From positions 1-5,629 of the forward strand of contig JAHFUF010000381.1 in assembly GCA_023265235.1 (NCBI GenBank): 5,629 nt of DNA, written 5' to 3'. Below, piece after piece: positions 4,204-5,629 of this stretch (its first letter is position 1; the number at the start of each line of letters is the position of its first letter). The notes beneath the pieces were generated by a model. The model did no database searches. It was not told where the DNA came from and was given only the letters and a program-made list of their open reading frames with translations. The stretch comes from Blastocatellia bacterium (GTDB lineage Bacteria; Acidobacteriota; Blastocatellia; Chloracidobacteriales; JADJPF01). Made by a program: the position numbers and the translations under genes.

Positions 4204-5629
4204 ATGTTTGGCGAACAAATTTTAAAAAAATGGCAAATAATGCTTTTAATTTCAATTTTTTGCCTTCCCTTCTTTATTAATTTAGGGAGCAATTCCCTTT
4301 GGGATGGCAACGAAGGCTTTTATGCAGAACCTGCTAGAGAGGTTTTAGAAAGTGGTAACTTTCTTATTCCTACATATAATTACGAGCCTCGATTTAAGAA
4401 ACCTCCTCTAGCAACTTGGATTATTACTGGCTCTTACTACACATTTGGGGTGTCGGAATTTGCTGAGCGTTTTCCTATGGCTATTGCAGCTATTTTGATT
4501 ATTTGCATAACTTACTCCTTAGGTAAACTTATTGGTGATGAGTCTTTAGGGCTAAATTCTGCTTTAGTACTAGCGACAATGCTTAAGTTTATGGTTTATT
4601 CTCGTCAATATGCTGGAGATATATTTTTAACACTATTTTTTTCTTTGTCTATTCTCTATTTTGCTAGGGCAATGCTTGAAGGAGGGGGGAAACGTTACAC
4701 ATACTACAAGTTAATAGCCTATGTTTCTATGGGTTTAGGTATGTTAGACAAGGGAGTAGTAGCAGTTGTTGTCCCTATGACTATTATTGGCCTTTTTATT
4801 TTATTAGTCAGGCGATGGAATTTAATAAAACTACTATTTAGCCCTACAGGTTATTTGTTAACTCTAGTAATAGGTGCATCCTGGTACACAATGATGTATT
4901 GGAGGTATGGTTGGGAATTTATCCAGGTTAATATTATCAATGAGACTGTTAAACGCTATGTTACTGATGAACTTGGAGCAAGAGCAATATATTACTATGT
5001 AGGAGTTTATTTTTCTGAAACCCTACCTTGGTCAATTTTTATTATTCCAGCAATAATTTATTGGATAAAATGGTGGCAAAAAGAAAAAGCTAGTTTTTCA
5101 AAAGATCAACTAAAAGCCTTTTTACCTCTATTAACATTGGTTTGGTTTATTTTTGTTTTTGTTTTTTATAGCTTAGCTATTGGTAAAAGAGCCGTCTATT
5201 TAGCAGGATTCTATCCAGCAGCAGCAATACTAATTGGTCATTATTTTAGATTTAGCTTGTTTAATAAAGATAAGCTACTAAAAAATATCCATATTCTGTT
5301 ATCGCTACTTTTATTATTAGTTTGTATTGCTAGCTCAATAATAATCTTATTAGCTTATCAAAGGTTAGAGGTTTATAGTAATTTGATCTATCTATCAGTA
5401 ATAGCCCTGTTTCTAATGGCTATAGGTTTAGCTATAAGTCTGATTAAGAAGCGGTTAGAACTACAATTACCAATAATTATTACCATGAGCTTTCTATTAA
5501 TATTAAGTATTACTTTAGTAATGCCCAAAATAGAGCTTTACCGACCAATTCCTGGTTTTGCAAAGATAATTGAATCAGAATCAAGTTTAAGTGATGAAGT
5601 TGGTACTTTTTCTATTGATACACCAAGCT
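4204..5629 (+). CDS. PMT_2/ArnT-like membrane glycosyltransferase, C-terminus cut by window edge
   Basis: An integral membrane enzyme of the GT39/GT83-like group (PMT_2 family). These transfer a sugar from a polyprenyl-phosphate donor to lipid A, protein or another acceptor at the outer face of the cytoplasmic membrane; donor and acceptor cannot be told here. The 475 residues visible begin with a membrane helix (about 12-28), then the first periplasmic loop LWDGNEGFYAEPAREVLESGNF..KKPPLATW (32-72), the family signature. GNE replaces the more usual DE, so Asn36 occupies the catalytic Asp position. SRQYAGDIFLTLFF (133-146) with Asp139 and MLDKG (180-184) also match the family. About ten further hydrophobic helices follow to about residue 447. 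The start of the C-terminal soluble part (MPKIELYRPIPGFAKIIESE) is then visible before the cut. ATG 4204 is the first start after an in-frame TAA at 4198-4200; there is no Shine-Dalgarno. A G6 run lies at 4684-4689. Confidence 0.88.
   Translation, partial: MFGEQILKKWQIMLLISIFCLPFFINLGSNSLWDGNEGFYAEPAREVLESGNFLIPTYNYEPRFKKPPLATWIITGSYYTFGVSEFAERFPMAIAAILIICITYSLGKLIGDESLGLNSALVLATMLKFMVYSRQYAGDIFLTLFFSLSILYFARAMLEGGGKRYTYYKLIAYVSMGLGMLDKGVVAVVVPMTIIGLFILLVRRWNLIKLLFSPTGYLLTLVIGASWYTMMYWRYGWEFIQVNIINETVKRYVTDELGARAIYYYVGVYFSETLPWSIFIIPAIIYWIKWWQKEKASFSKDQLKAFLPLLTLVWFIFVFVFYSLAIGKRAVYLAGFYPAAAILIGHYFRFSLFNKDKLLKNIHILLSLLLLLVCIASSIIILLAYQRLEVYSNLIYLSVIALFLMAIGLAISLIKKRLELQLPIIITMSFLLILSITLVMPKIELYRPIPGFAKIIESESSLSDEVGTFSIDTPS

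Overview
The window is AT-rich and holds five protein-coding genes, two of them cut by the window edges. There are no tRNA, rRNA, CRISPR or insertion-sequence signals. The best lineage clue is the exported protein at 706-1773. It matches the layout of the 'VWFA-related Acidobacterial domain' family, known mainly from Acidobacteriota. An acidobacterium, possibly Blastocatellia-like, is therefore the most economical guess, although this base composition is low for that phylum. The assignment is inference from family knowledge and was not tested by search.

Layout from left to right. (1) A minus-strand RluA-family pseudouridine synthase (1-625) lacks only its last residues; its N-terminus carries a perfect 15-bp tandem duplication. 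(2) An 80-bp divergent intergenic region contains a perfect 7-bp inverted repeat. (3) A plus-strand secreted VWA-like protein (706-1773) has a degenerate metal site and a calcium-loop-like motif near its C-terminus. (4) Two hairpins follow; the second looks like a strong bidirectional terminator between convergent genes. (5) A minus-strand pair follows: a zinc-ribbon protein of unknown function (2997-3779) upstream of a PilT/PilU-like type IV pilus ATPase (1872-2948), 48 bp apart and probably co-transcribed. (6) A gene-free stretch of about 420 bp (3780-4203) contains a cluster of TTGGC/GCCAA half-sites. (7) A plus-strand polytopic membrane glycosyltransferase of the PMT_2/ArnT (GT39/GT83-like) type runs off the right edge.

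The genes look like ordinary chromosomal content: RNA modification, an exported binding protein, pilus motility and envelope glycosylation. There is no sign of a defence island or mobile element. The zinc-ribbon/PilT pair and the glycosyltransferase both concern the cell surface, but nothing in the sequence links them functionally. The points most worth a second look are the half-site cluster, the orphan zinc-ribbon gene beside the pilus ATPase, the altered retraction motif in that ATPase, and the degenerate MIDAS with an added DxDxDG loop in the VWA-like protein.
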